Below, one piece after another: positions 56,901 through 64,000 of a DNA stretch of 64,000 nt. The notes under the pieces were generated by a model. That model was not told the origin of the DNA and did not search any database. It saw nothing but the letters and a program-made list of their open reading frames with translations. Each line of letters opens with the position of its first letter. Positions within the stretch are counted from its first letter, which is position 1. The translations under genes and the position numbers were made by a program. The stretch comes from Hoylesella pleuritidis JCM 14110 (GTDB lineage Bacteria; Bacteroidota; Bacteroidia; Bacteroidales; Bacteroidaceae), in NCBI RefSeq assembly GCF_000613725.1, contig NZ_BAJN01000001.1, positions 248,001-312,000 on the forward strand, read 5' to 3'.

Positions 56901-57193
56901 GGCTTGACGACAAGCGCGTAGCCGATTGGTTCTCAGATAAATGGCAACTGTTCAATGAATGCACGATGCTATCCATCGACCCGGATACGAATGAGGTACA
57001 GGAGCACCGTCCCGACCGCGTAATGACTGACGGGAAAAAGATGATTGTCGTAGACTTTAAGTTCGGAAAGCCTCGCCCCGAGTATCAAAATCAAGTGCGA
57101 GGATATATGAATCTGCTCCGAACAATGGGATATCCGAATGTCAAAGGATATCTATGGTTTGTATATAGCAATGTTATTGAAGAAGTGAAATGA
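53954..57193 (+). CDS. AddA/RexA-like helicase-nuclease subunit
   Basis: A 1079-residue UvrD-like helicase with a C-terminal nuclease, the AddA-type subunit that processes double-strand breaks for recombination. Seen: Walker A KASAGSGKTFTLA (residues 12-24), TFTNKATEEMK, Walker B MIDEFQDTGT, GDVKQSIYRWRSGDW, TIHKSKGLEFDNV, LLYVAFTRASK, and a PD-(D/E)XK motif near the end (HRPDRVMTDG then IVVDFKFGKP, about 1033). Start at 53954 gives the usual N-terminus; the longer one at 53843 overlaps the previous gene. Overlaps the AddB-like gene by 4 bp. Confidence 0.9.
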   Translation: MLSLQQQLTVYKASAGSGKTFTLATEYIKLLIANPQSYRSILAVTFTNKATEEMKMRILSQLYGIWKQLPDSQSYMEKITNELKITDSIAAKRAGTALSYLIHNYSYFRVETIDTFFQSVLRNLARELDLTANLRLELNDDQVEQQAVDELIESLEPNSEILRWIMSYIRDNIEDDKSWNVIGKIKDFGRNIFKDVYKSNSKSLNTALNRKDFFTEYTAKLHKIKNESMEHLQQYVASFFDVLDENGLSIDNFSYGTSGVCGYFQKLKDSILDDDKLLTKRVLDAMEGAETWVKKQERRPDNPIFALVQSTLWPMLQDIERIRPQQVKLYKSAVLTLQHLNQLRLLSCIDTKVREINKDANRFLLNDTQSLLNALIVNNDSPFIFEKIGAQLEHIMIDEFQDTGTVQWCNFKVLLLECMSRQGTGNMLVGDVKQSIYRWRSGDWRLLNNIENEFGDRKNTVSIRHLDTNYRSNRHIIEFNNTFFKAAASIEYAQQNENYPTGAEELKRAYADVEQQIPTNRPAEGLVHIELLPQEDYQSKMMERLKDTVQELIDSGIPPEKMAILVRFNKTIRQIADYFAQEMSEIKLISDEAFRLDTSLAVNIIIDALHVLTHPEDQIATGNLIKAYQKHIINSKLEDSELLIHKRTAIHYLPTVYLSERERLLAMPLFDLIEKLYNIFQLNRLNEQSAYVCAFYDQVNDYLANNTGDIDDFVTEWNENIHRKTIQSNEINGIRLITIHKSKGLEFDNVLMPFCDWKLEKYGSTIWCSPNEAPFNELPIVPIDFSSKQMKGTIYEQDYHHEHLQNSVDNLNLLYVAFTRASKNLFVFGKRNAKNSRSYIIEQCLDNLNSSLNSTINTDFSDEMGENLTFDYGHLSVDDTRRKAKQTANVFNPPITVRPLNIENYESCVQFKQSNQSRDFTKQDESNEKASSYIQIGSVLHNLFSTIHTAADIEPALNQLESNGILYNEDITQDRLIDMLRKRLDDKRVADWFSDKWQLFNECTMLSIDPDTNEVQEHRPDRVMTDGKKMIVVDFKFGKPRPEYQNQVRGYMNLLRTMGYPNVKGYLWFVYSNVIEEVK

Positions 57194-60066
57194 AAACATT
57201 CTTAGAGTTTGTAGCCCAAGATCTTATCGAAAAATACGGTACAGATCTTTCCCGAATAGCCGTTGTCTTTCCGAATAAACGTGCTTCTCTGTTTTTGAAC
57301 GAGCACTTGGCACGTATCGCCAACAAACCGATTTGGAGCCCATCATACATTACTATCAGTGAGTTATACCGTCAACACAGCTCGTTGATGATCGGAGATC
57401 CCATCAAACTCATTTGCGATCTCTACAAGACATTTATCCAATGCACAGGTTCGGACGAGTCTCTCGACCACTTCTATGGCTGGGGACAACTTTTACTCAA
57501 CGACTTCGATGACATCGATAAGAATTTAGCCGATGCGGAAAAGATATTCGCCAACCTCCGTGACATCCACGAGTTTGACGATATTTCTTACCTATCAGAT
57601 GAACAAAAAGAAATTCTCAAAAAGTTTTTCAGTAATTTCTCAGACAATCACAACAGCGAGTTGAAAAAACGATTTCTCAATTTATGGAGTCATTTCGACA
57701 ATATTTACAATAGTTTCAACAAGCGATTAGAGGAACAAGGACTGACTTATGAAGGTGCACTTTACCGCAAAGTGGTTACCGATGAAACCATCAAATTTCG
57801 CTATGAAACATATATTTTTATTGGTTTCAACGCTCTTCAACGCGTAGATCAATCACTGTTCACCCGACTGAAAAAGGCCGGGAAAGCTAAGTTTTACTGG
57901 GATTTCGACAACTATTATATGTCAGACTCTGCACTGAATGAAGCCGGACATTTCGTCAGGCAATATCTTTCCACTTTCCCGAACGAACTGGACCGAACCG
58001 ATAAAAATATCTACGCCAACCTACAAAAGCCTAAAAACATTACTTATATATCGGCAACTACCGAGAACATTCAAGCCCGATATATCAGCGACTGGTTGCG
58101 ACAGAACGGCAGAATTACAGCTGATCGACGAACGGCCATCGTGCTTTGCGATGAGAGTCTGCTACAAACGGTGATTCACTGTTTGCCCCTCGATGTAACG
58201 AAAGTAAATATAACAATAGGATATCCACTGTCGCAATCGCCCATTTCATCGCTCATCAGCCAGCTGATTGCTTTGCAAACAGCCGGCCATCCCGATAGAT
58301 CCGACCGCTATCGACTGCATTATGTGAACGCTGTTTTACGTCATCCTTATGCCCGCTATATATCACCCAAATATGCAAAAGTGCTAAGTGAGTTGAACAG
58401 TCACAAGCGCTACTATCTCAATCGTAGTGAATTGGCTGTTGACGAAGGTCTCTCTACACTATTTGGAGAACTCGAAAGTTGCTCTGTTTCAGAGCAAAAC
58501 CTGAGATTATCTCAATGGATACTTAATCTCTTAAAACGTATCGGACAAAATGCAAAAGATGAAGTCGACCCGCTATTTCAGGAGTCTCTCTTCCGAATGT
58601 ACACACTGATGAATCGCCTTTCCGACCTAATTGAGGCAGGAGATCTTGTCGTCGACCTGATCACTTATCAGCGATTGATCAACCAACTCATCAAAAGCAC
58701 AAGCATTCCGTTCCACGGCGAGCCCGCCGTCGGAATTCAAATAATGGGCGTTTTAGAAACTCGCAACCTCGATTTCGAACATATCTTAGTGCTCTCTTGC
58801 AATGAAGGAAATATGCCGAAGGGTGTAAATGACTCCTCATTCATCCCCTATTCCATCCGCAAAGCATTCGATCTGACCACGATCGATCATAAAGTGGCCA
58901 TTTACGCTTATTATTTTCACGGCCTTTTGCAACGAGCTACGGACGTAACGCTGCTCTACAACAGTGCAACGGAAGATGGACACAGCGGTGAAATGAGCCG
59001 TTTTATGCTCCAACTGATGGTGGAAAGCGGACAAGATATCCACCGAGAAGCCTTGCAGGCAGGACAAATTCCGCTCGTTTTACAATCGAAAGTCATCGCA
59101 AAAGACGATAATGTGATGGCCATTTTACGTTCTTTCGACAAAATTTCTCCCACAGCCATCAACAGATATATCCGTTGTCAACTACTATTTTACTACAATA
59201 TGATCGCGGGAATCAAGGAGCCTGATGACACCGAAAACGACGATCTGATCGACAATCGGATATTCGGCAACATCTTTCATCGGGCTTCCGAACTGATTTA
59301 CAGCCGTTTTATGAACCGCAATTACAGTATACACACAGCAGATATCGACGCCATTCTCAAACACAGCGAACTGTTGGATAGTATCGTCGACCAGGCTTTC
59401 AGAGAAGAACTCTTCAAAGTAGACCGTCAAGGATTCCGCCCCGAATACAATGGTTTGCAGCTCATTAATCGCGAAGTCATCATCAGTTACCTGCACCAAC
59501 TGCTTGAAATAGACCGTCGTCTCACGCCTTTCGCCATCAAAGCACTTGAACAAGAGGTATACACAACGGTTAAATTCGACAGCGGAAACGAACAATTATC
59601 CCTCAAAGTGGGCGGTTTCATCGACAGAATGGACTATATCGACCAACAGCCCGATGGCGAACGAATCCGCGTTATAGACTATAAGACAGGTAATTTACCA
59701 TCGAAAGCCACGACCACAATCGAAGAAATCTTCGAAGGAAAAGAATTACGCGCTAAACATACAGACTATTTTTTGCAAACGATTCTTTATTCATTGATTG
59801 TTAAAAAATCATCAGAATGGAATCCGGAAGGTCTCCCCGTAAGTCCCGCTCTCCTCTTTATCCAGCACGCCAAAGGCGAGAACTACGATCCGACACTGCT
59901 GCTCGGTAAAGAAAAAATCATCGATGCCGACCGTTATCGCAATGAATTTGAAGCGCAATTGCAAACATTGCTCGGCGAAATATATAATCAAGACGTTCCT
60001 TTTTCACCGACGGAAGATAAATCGAAATGCGAAACCTGTCCTTATAAACGACTGTGCCGAAGTTGA
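57190..60066 (+). CDS. AddB/RexB-like PD-(D/E)XK nuclease subunit
   Basis: A 958-residue partner of the AddA-like protein. The N-terminal helicase-like region has no intact Walker A (RIAVVFPNKRASLFL in its place), as in the inactivated AddB of some groups. The C-terminal nuclease has FIDRMDYID and VIDYKTGNLP (about 829) and an iron-sulphur staple: an upstream RYIRCQLLFYY cysteine plus CETCPYKRLC at the very end. Together the pair should resect DNA ends for RecA. Translationally coupled by a 4-bp overlap. Confidence 0.88.
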   Translation: MKTFLEFVAQDLIEKYGTDLSRIAVVFPNKRASLFLNEHLARIANKPIWSPSYITISELYRQHSSLMIGDPIKLICDLYKTFIQCTGSDESLDHFYGWGQLLLNDFDDIDKNLADAEKIFANLRDIHEFDDISYLSDEQKEILKKFFSNFSDNHNSELKKRFLNLWSHFDNIYNSFNKRLEEQGLTYEGALYRKVVTDETIKFRYETYIFIGFNALQRVDQSLFTRLKKAGKAKFYWDFDNYYMSDSALNEAGHFVRQYLSTFPNELDRTDKNIYANLQKPKNITYISATTENIQARYISDWLRQNGRITADRRTAIVLCDESLLQTVIHCLPLDVTKVNITIGYPLSQSPISSLISQLIALQTAGHPDRSDRYRLHYVNAVLRHPYARYISPKYAKVLSELNSHKRYYLNRSELAVDEGLSTLFGELESCSVSEQNLRLSQWILNLLKRIGQNAKDEVDPLFQESLFRMYTLMNRLSDLIEAGDLVVDLITYQRLINQLIKSTSIPFHGEPAVGIQIMGVLETRNLDFEHILVLSCNEGNMPKGVNDSSFIPYSIRKAFDLTTIDHKVAIYAYYFHGLLQRATDVTLLYNSATEDGHSGEMSRFMLQLMVESGQDIHREALQAGQIPLVLQSKVIAKDDNVMAILRSFDKISPTAINRYIRCQLLFYYNMIAGIKEPDDTENDDLIDNRIFGNIFHRASELIYSRFMNRNYSIHTADIDAILKHSELLDSIVDQAFREELFKVDRQGFRPEYNGLQLINREVIISYLHQLLEIDRRLTPFAIKALEQEVYTTVKFDSGNEQLSLKVGGFIDRMDYIDQQPDGERIRVIDYKTGNLPSKATTTIEEIFEGKELRAKHTDYFLQTILYSLIVKKSSEWNPEGLPVSPALLFIQHAKGENYDPTLLLGKEKIIDADRYRNEFEAQLQTLLGEIYNQDVPFSPTEDKSKCETCPYKRLCRS

Positions 60067-60177
60067 TTCTGGCAAAAAAAACAAAAGAACATAAAATGAA
60101 AGTAGGTCATCTGTTCATCATCTTCTAAACAGAGCATAACAATCTAATTATCAAGTATATACCAAACAATCTTCAAT

Positions 60178-60265
60178 TAACCATCAATCGCAGTACGTTT
60201 AACGGTTAAACGCACACCAATTAACCGTTAAACACACGATGATTAACAGCTTTTCGCAATACGAA
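60178..60265. repeat. 22-bp tandem repeat array upstream of the carboxylase gene (4 units)
   Basis: Units start at 60178, 60200, 60222 and 60244, each 22 bp and each beginning TAAC. Units two and three (TAACGGTTAAACGCACACCA + AT; TAACCGTTAAACACACGATG + AT) are closest. Same family as 50564-50695. The remainder of the 365-bp gap holds only the promoter below. Confidence 0.72.
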
Positions 60266-60361
60266 ATACAACACCTCTTTTTCCAGTCGCTATTTTCTGT
60301 TTTTCCACATACGATTTTCCGTCTTGGCAGTATACATAAAAAGCGATAAAAATAGGTCTTC

Positions 60362-60395
60362 TTTCGACCATTATCAGTTTTTCTTCGTATCTTTG
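60362..60395 (+). promoter_or_regulatory. Promoter of the carboxylase operon
   Basis: TATCTTTG (60388-60395) with TTTCG (60362-60366) upstream. Leader of about 30 nt. Confidence 0.55.
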
Positions 60396-60431
60396 CACAT
60401 ATTTTGTGACAAAGAAACCAATAATTAATTT

Positions 60432-61997
60432 ATGAGTAAGCAAACAGAGAAAATCAAAGAACTTGTCGCCAAACGCGAGCAAGCTCGTCTCGGTGGTGGC
60501 GAGAAAGCCATCCAAAAACAACACGAACGGGGCAAATACACAGCTCGTGAACGTATTGATATGCTTGTCGACAAAGGAAGTTTTGAAGAATATGATATGT
60601 TTAAACTCCACCGTTGTCACAACTTCGGGATGGAGAAAAAGCAGTATCTCGGCGACGGAGTCGTGGCCGGCTCTGCTACGATCGACGGCCGGTTGGTCTA
60701 TGTTTACGCCCAAGACTTTACGGTAAACGGCGGTTCTCTGTCGGAAACGATGTCTCAGAAGATCTGCAAAATTATGGATATGGCGATGACGATGGGAGCT
60801 CCTGTGATCTGTATGAACGATTCGGGCGGTGCCCGTATACAGGAAGGCATCTGCGCATTGGCCGGTTATGGCGAGATATTCGAGCGTAATATCCTGGCTT
60901 CGGGCGTTGTTCCGCAGATCTCGGCGATACTCGGTCCGTGTGCAGGCGGTGCCGTTTACTCTCCTGCCCTCACCGACTTTACGCTGATGATGGAGAATAC
61001 CAGCTATATGTTTCTTACCGGTCCGAAAGTCGTTAAAACAGTTACGGGCGAAGACATCGACTCGGAACATTTGGGAGGAGCATCTGTTCACTCCACGAAG
61101 AGCGGTGTAACACACTTCACGGCGAAAAGTGAAGAAGACGCAATGCAACAAATCAAGACATTGTTGAGCTATATTCCGTCGAACAATACAGAAGAGGCAC
61201 CGCGCATCGAATGCAAAGACCCGATTGATCGGATGGAAGACAGCCTTAACGAACTGTTACCCGACGATCCGAACAAGGCTTATGATATGTACAAAGTGAT
61301 TTCCGCAATCACGGATAACGGTGAGTTCTTCGAGGTTCAACCGAAATTTGCAAAGAATATCATCACCGGTTTTGCTCGTTTCAATGGTCAGAGCGTAGGT
61401 ATTGTGGCTAATCAGCCAGCCAGTTATGCAGGCGTTCTCGATGTGAATGCGTCACGCAAAGGCGCCCGCTTCGTTCGTTTCTGCGACGCTTTCAATATCC
61501 CCATCGTCAGTTTAGTCGATGTTCCGGGCTTCCTTCCAGGTACAGGACAGGAGTATAACGCCGTAATTTTGCACGGTGCTCAGCTGCTCTACGCTTATGG
61601 CGAAGCCACAGTGCCCAAGATAACCATCAATATCCGCAAGAGTTATGGCGGTAGTCACATTGTGATGGGATGTAAACAGCTTCGCTCTGACCTTAATTTC
61701 GCTTGGCCGACAGCCGAAATTGCCGTGATGGGAGCATCCGGTGCCGTAGCCGTTCTCTGTGCGAAAGAGGCCAAACAGAAAAAAGATGCCGGCGAAGATG
61801 TAGCTACGTTCCTGGCCGAAAAAGAAGAGGAATACACCGAAATGTTTGCCAATCCTTATCAGGCAGCTCAATATGGCTATATCGACGATGTGATAGAACC
61901 GCGCAATACACGCTTCCGCATCTGTCGAGGTCTGGCACAACTGGCAACGAAACGGCAGAATCTGCCAGCTAAAAAGCACGGATGCATGCCGATGTAA
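60432..61997 (+). CDS. Acyl-CoA carboxylase / methylmalonyl-CoA decarboxylase carboxyltransferase subunit
   Basis: A 521-residue carboxyltransferase (crotonase-like fold, two halves) of the PccB/MmdA family, moving CO2 between biotin and a short acyl-CoA, most likely propionyl/methylmalonyl-CoA. Seen: GKYTARERIDMLVD, VYAQDFTVNGGSLSE, NDSGGARIQEG, GPCAGGAVYSPAL, and C-terminal VDVPGFLPGTGQE and SYGGSHIVMG. In Bacteroidetes this serves the succinate-propionate route. A 52-residue ORF and a biotin carrier follow in the same operon, but neither a biotin carboxylase nor a membrane beta subunit is present, so direction and partner are undecided. Confidence 0.92.
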   Translation: MSKQTEKIKELVAKREQARLGGGEKAIQKQHERGKYTARERIDMLVDKGSFEEYDMFKLHRCHNFGMEKKQYLGDGVVAGSATIDGRLVYVYAQDFTVNGGSLSETMSQKICKIMDMAMTMGAPVICMNDSGGARIQEGICALAGYGEIFERNILASGVVPQISAILGPCAGGAVYSPALTDFTLMMENTSYMFLTGPKVVKTVTGEDIDSEHLGGASVHSTKSGVTHFTAKSEEDAMQQIKTLLSYIPSNNTEEAPRIECKDPIDRMEDSLNELLPDDPNKAYDMYKVISAITDNGEFFEVQPKFAKNIITGFARFNGQSVGIVANQPASYAGVLDVNASRKGARFVRFCDAFNIPIVSLVDVPGFLPGTGQEYNAVILHGAQLLYAYGEATVPKITINIRKSYGGSHIVMGCKQLRSDLNFAWPTAEIAVMGASGAVAVLCAKEAKQKKDAGEDVATFLAEKEEEYTEMFANPYQAAQYGYIDDVIEPRNTRFRICRGLAQLATKRQNLPAKKHGCMPM

Positions 61998-62049
61998 TTC
62001 ATAATTCACAACTCATAATGCATAATTCATAATTCGGAATACATATATT

Positions 62050-62208
62050 ATGTTGAAGAAAGACAAGCATATTTATGCGGCAATAGCACTGGCTCTGCAC
62101 GAGTTCAAGGGCAATAACGTGCACGACAAAGAGCCGGGCATCATTACGATAGCGCCCCATGCGACAATGTGGAATGCCAAATTCATTTCAATGACAGCTA
62201 AACCCTAA
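62050..62208 (+). CDS. 52-residue protein between carboxyltransferase and biotin carrier genes
   Basis: Short ORF: MLKKDKHIYAAIALALHEFK at the start, then GNNVHDKEPGIITI and a Trp-containing end (TMWNAKFISMTAKP). It starts about 50 bp after the carboxyltransferase stop and ends 6 bp before the carrier start, so it fits the operon. The AAIALAL...HD.E...T...WN pattern resembles the C-terminal tail of Bacteroidetes OadG-like (decarboxylase gamma) proteins, without their membrane helix. Inference: a small assembly subunit linking carboxyltransferase to carrier. Not certain. Confidence 0.6.
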   Translation: MLKKDKHIYAAIALALHEFKGNNVHDKEPGIITIAPHATMWNAKFISMTAKP

Positions 62209-62214
62209 GAGCAA

Positions 62215-62643
62215 ATGAAGGAATATAAATATACAATTGATGGCAAAGAATACAAGGTTGCCATAGGTGACATCGAGGAAAATGTTGCTAATGTAACAGT
62301 CAATGGTGAGGAATTCAAGGTTGAAATGGAGCCGGAACCCGAACAGGAAAAGAAAAAAGTAGTTGTCCAAGCAACTGCCCAACCGGCTGCTTCGGAAGAG
62401 AATACAGCGTCGGCAGCACCTGTCAATACGGCTAATGCAGTGAAAGCACCGCTTCCGGGCGTAATTACTGAAATCAAAGTTGCCGTTGGCGATGAAGTGG
62501 CTGTGGGCGATACGGTCGTTGTTCTTGAAGCAATGAAGATGGCTAACAATATCGAAGCCGAGAAATCAGGTAAGGTTACGGCTGTCTGTGTGAAGCAGGG
62601 TGAGAGCGTGATGGAGGATACTCCGCTTGTGGTTATCGAATAA
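62215..62643 (+). CDS. Biotin/lipoyl carrier protein of acyl-CoA carboxylase
   Basis: A 142-residue biotin carboxyl carrier. N-terminal small beta region (1-38), a Glu/Lys then Ala/Pro-rich flexible linker (38-78), and a C-terminal biotinyl domain (79-142) with the biotinylation motif EAMKMA (Lys 108). It swings biotin between carboxylating and carboxyl-accepting sites. Last gene before a strong terminator. Confidence 0.93.
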   Translation: MKEYKYTIDGKEYKVAIGDIEENVANVTVNGEEFKVEMEPEPEQEKKKVVVQATAQPAASEENTASAAPVNTANAVKAPLPGVITEIKVAVGDEVAVGDTVVVLEAMKMANNIEAEKSGKVTAVCVKQGESVMEDTPLVVIE

Positions 62644-62670
62644 TCAGTTTCTCAAAAATATACCAATAAA

Positions 62671-62704
62671 AATGCTGCGACAACAAATCGCAGCATTTTT
62701 ATTT
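62671..62704 (+). terminator. Intrinsic terminator of the carboxylase operon
   Basis: AATGCTGCGA pairs perfectly with TCGCAGCATT around CAACAAA and is followed by TTTATTTT. An A-rich stretch precedes it, so it may also serve the convergent panC-panD unit. Confidence 0.88.
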
Positions 62705-62727
62705 TACATTCAACAAATGAGTAACCG

Positions 62728-63075
62728 TTATTCAGGCAATCGATTATTCTCGGGGAAAATAACAGTAGGTTTGAAAGTTTTGGCTTCTTCAAACTCCATT
62801 AAAGCGTAAGAGATTATTATCACGGTGTCACCAACCTGCACCTTACGCGCAGCTGCACCGTTCAAACAAATACAACCACTGCCGCGCTCGCCCTTGATAA
62901 TGTAAGTTTCTAAACGTTCACCATTGTTATTATCCACGATCTGCACTTTCTCGCCGGCGATTAAATGGGCTGCGTCCATCAAATCCTCATCAATCGTGAT
63001 ACTGCCCATATAATTCAGATTCGCTTCCGTAACCTGAACACAGTGTAACTTAGATTTCAATACTTCTATCATCAT
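62728..63075 (-). CDS. panD: Aspartate 1-decarboxylase
   Basis: Makes beta-alanine from aspartate for pantothenate. 115-residue proenzyme that cleaves itself at Gly24-Ser25 (NYMGSITID) to form the pyruvoyl group. Other family features: [26 protein letters not shown] (in part), [20 protein letters not shown]. Normal length. Lies 3 bp after panC, so the two act in one unit. Confidence 0.96.
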   Translation of the reverse strand: MMIEVLKSKLHCVQVTEANLNYMGSITIDEDLMDAAHLIAGEKVQIVDNNNGERLETYIIKGERGSGCICLNGAAARKVQVGDTVIIISYALMEFEEAKTFKPTVIFPENNRLPE

Positions 63076-63078
63076 CGT

Positions 63079-63948
63079 TTAATGCTCTCCTATTTTCGGC
63101 TCTTTATACTTGATGTGGTCGATAAGACGGATGGGAGTGGTACCGCAATAGACGGTAATGCAGCCCACTATGTTAGGCGAATCGTCCCAAGAGTCGATCT
63201 CTTGCAAAGTATCTCCGTCAACGATTGAGAAGTATTCCACCTCTAACCCATCAACGGAATTAATGTCACTCGTCACCTTTTCCAACGTCTCTTGCACCGA
63301 ATGTGCCTTTGCATAATCAACACTCGCCAACATTGTTTGATATATCGTGGGAGCGATTACACGCTCACCAGGCGTGAGCAAAGCATTCCGACTACTCTTG
63401 GCAAGTCCGTCCGAATCTCTAATGATATCACATTCAACGATCTGAATGCCTAACCCAAGGAATCGAACTAATTGCTTGATGACTGCAATCTGCTGCCAAT
63501 CCTTTTCTCCGAAATAAGCTCTTGTAGGACGAGTAATATAGAACAAGCGGCTGACAACCTGACAAACACCATTGAAATGCCCCGGACGCTTGGCTCCTTC
63601 CATTACAGTGGTAACGGGTGGAAACTCAAAACGACGCGTGTCGGGCACCGGATACATCTCACTAACAGATGGAGCAAAGACATAATCAGCACCTACTTGC
63701 TCTAAAAGTCGACAGTCGGCATCCAGTGTCCGTGGATATCTCTCTAAATCATTTGGATCATTAAACTGTGTGGGATTCAAGAAAACAGAAACTACAGTGA
63801 TGTCATTCTCGGCGACACTCCGCCTTACTAATGATGCATGACCTTCGTGCAAGGCTCCCATTGTGGGCACAAGCCCAATCACCCTACCCTCTTTCCGAAA
63901 TGCGAACAGTTCGTTTTGGAGGTCTACAATCTTGTTAAATACTTTCAT
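63079..63948 (-). CDS. panC: Pantothenate synthetase
   Basis: ATP-dependent joining of pantoate and beta-alanine. 289 residues. Seen: VPTMGALHEGHASLV (HIGH-like ATP site), VFLNPTQFNDPNDL, the AGAKRPGHFNGV-type loop (here EGAKRPGHFNGV), YFGEKDWQQ, and RDSDGLAKSSRN. Its product pathway is completed by panD immediately downstream. panB is not in the window. Confidence 0.97.
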   Translation of the reverse strand: MKVFNKIVDLQNELFAFRKEGRVIGLVPTMGALHEGHASLVRRSVAENDITVVSVFLNPTQFNDPNDLERYPRTLDADCRLLEQVGADYVFAPSVSEMYPVPDTRRFEFPPVTTVMEGAKRPGHFNGVCQVVSRLFYITRPTRAYFGEKDWQQIAVIKQLVRFLGLGIQIVECDIIRDSDGLAKSSRNALLTPGERVIAPTIYQTMLASVDYAKAHSVQETLEKVTSDINSVDGLEVEYFSIVDGDTLQEIDSWDDSPNIVGCITVYCGTTPIRLIDHIKYKEPKIGEH

Positions 63949-63971
63949 TATACCTATTTCTTATTGCGTTG

Positions 63972-63979
63972 CAAAAATA
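63972..63979 (-). promoter_or_regulatory. -7 element of the panC-panD unit
   Basis: Minus strand TATTTTTG fits TAnnTTTG 24 bp before the panC start. The -33 element would fall at or beyond the window edge. Confidence 0.45.
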
Positions 63980-64000
63980 CTATCATTTTCCTTAAAGAAG

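Noticed and set aside
60243..61151. 302-codon minus-strand frame opposite the carboxyltransferase
   Set aside because: Shadow of a strongly conserved gene; no promoter or family match.
61998..62049. Repeated ATTCATAATT-type words after the carboxyltransferase gene
   Set aside because: Short AT-rich stretch without a steady period; not enough to call an array.

Overview
The window looks like a chromosomal segment from a Prevotella-type member of the Bacteroidales. Evidence: a SusC/SusD outer-membrane pair, a complete Bat aerotolerance cluster, a short primary sigma factor of the Bacteroidetes type, a T9SS plug-family (DUF5103) protein, DUF5686/DUF5687/DUF4491/DUF4843 families, and many promoters with the Bacteroidetes signature (TTTG near -33, about 20 bp, TAnnTTTG near -7). 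No prophage, insertion sequence, CRISPR array or rRNA was seen. Most genes are core housekeeping genes.

Layout. 1-7.1 kb: minus-strand SusC-SusD-DUF4843-PKD-like lipoprotein uptake operon (last gene cut by the window edge). 7.1-9.6 kb: long regulatory gap holding a probable structured ncRNA, then a membrane TPR/HTH regulator read divergently. 9.7-14.4 kb: ftsK, a LolA-like gene and a DUF5687 membrane protein. 14.8-28.4 kb: a closely packed minus-strand series, moxR - DUF58 - BatA/B/C - fused BatD/E - PAP2 phosphatase - queA - Smr protein - nadE. 29-33 kb: phosphohexomutase, then DUF4491-rlmH-DUF5103. 33-40 kb: minus-strand block with two Fur-family regulators around purA-hisS, an AlkD-like protein with an M49 peptidase, and a small AraC-type protein. 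40-48.6 kb: recQ, pcrA, mtgA, an OmpA lipoprotein, proS, cytidine deaminase. 48.7-54 kb: beta-helix lipoprotein, two tRNAs (Thr-CGT, Gly-CCC), primary sigma factor, DUF5686 protein. 54-60 kb: AddA/AddB-like helicase-nuclease pair. 60.4-62.7 kb: acyl-CoA carboxylase beta subunit, a 52-residue ORF and a biotin carrier protein. 62.7-64 kb: panD-panC.

Two things stand out. First, five genes (PAP2, DUF58, DUF5103, mtgA, cytidine deaminase) are each broken by what reads as one missing base, always in the same sense, with the rest of the family sequence continuing in the next frame. This suggests base-calling deletions more than real gene loss. Second, the intergenic regions carry two families of strictly phased short repeats: a 22-bp unit beginning TAACCGTTAA upstream of the sigma factor and the carboxylase genes (and a decayed copy between recQ and pcrA), and an 8-bp AACTYNNN unit upstream of the LolA-like gene and between moxR and the DUF58 gene. 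I do not recognise either as a named element.
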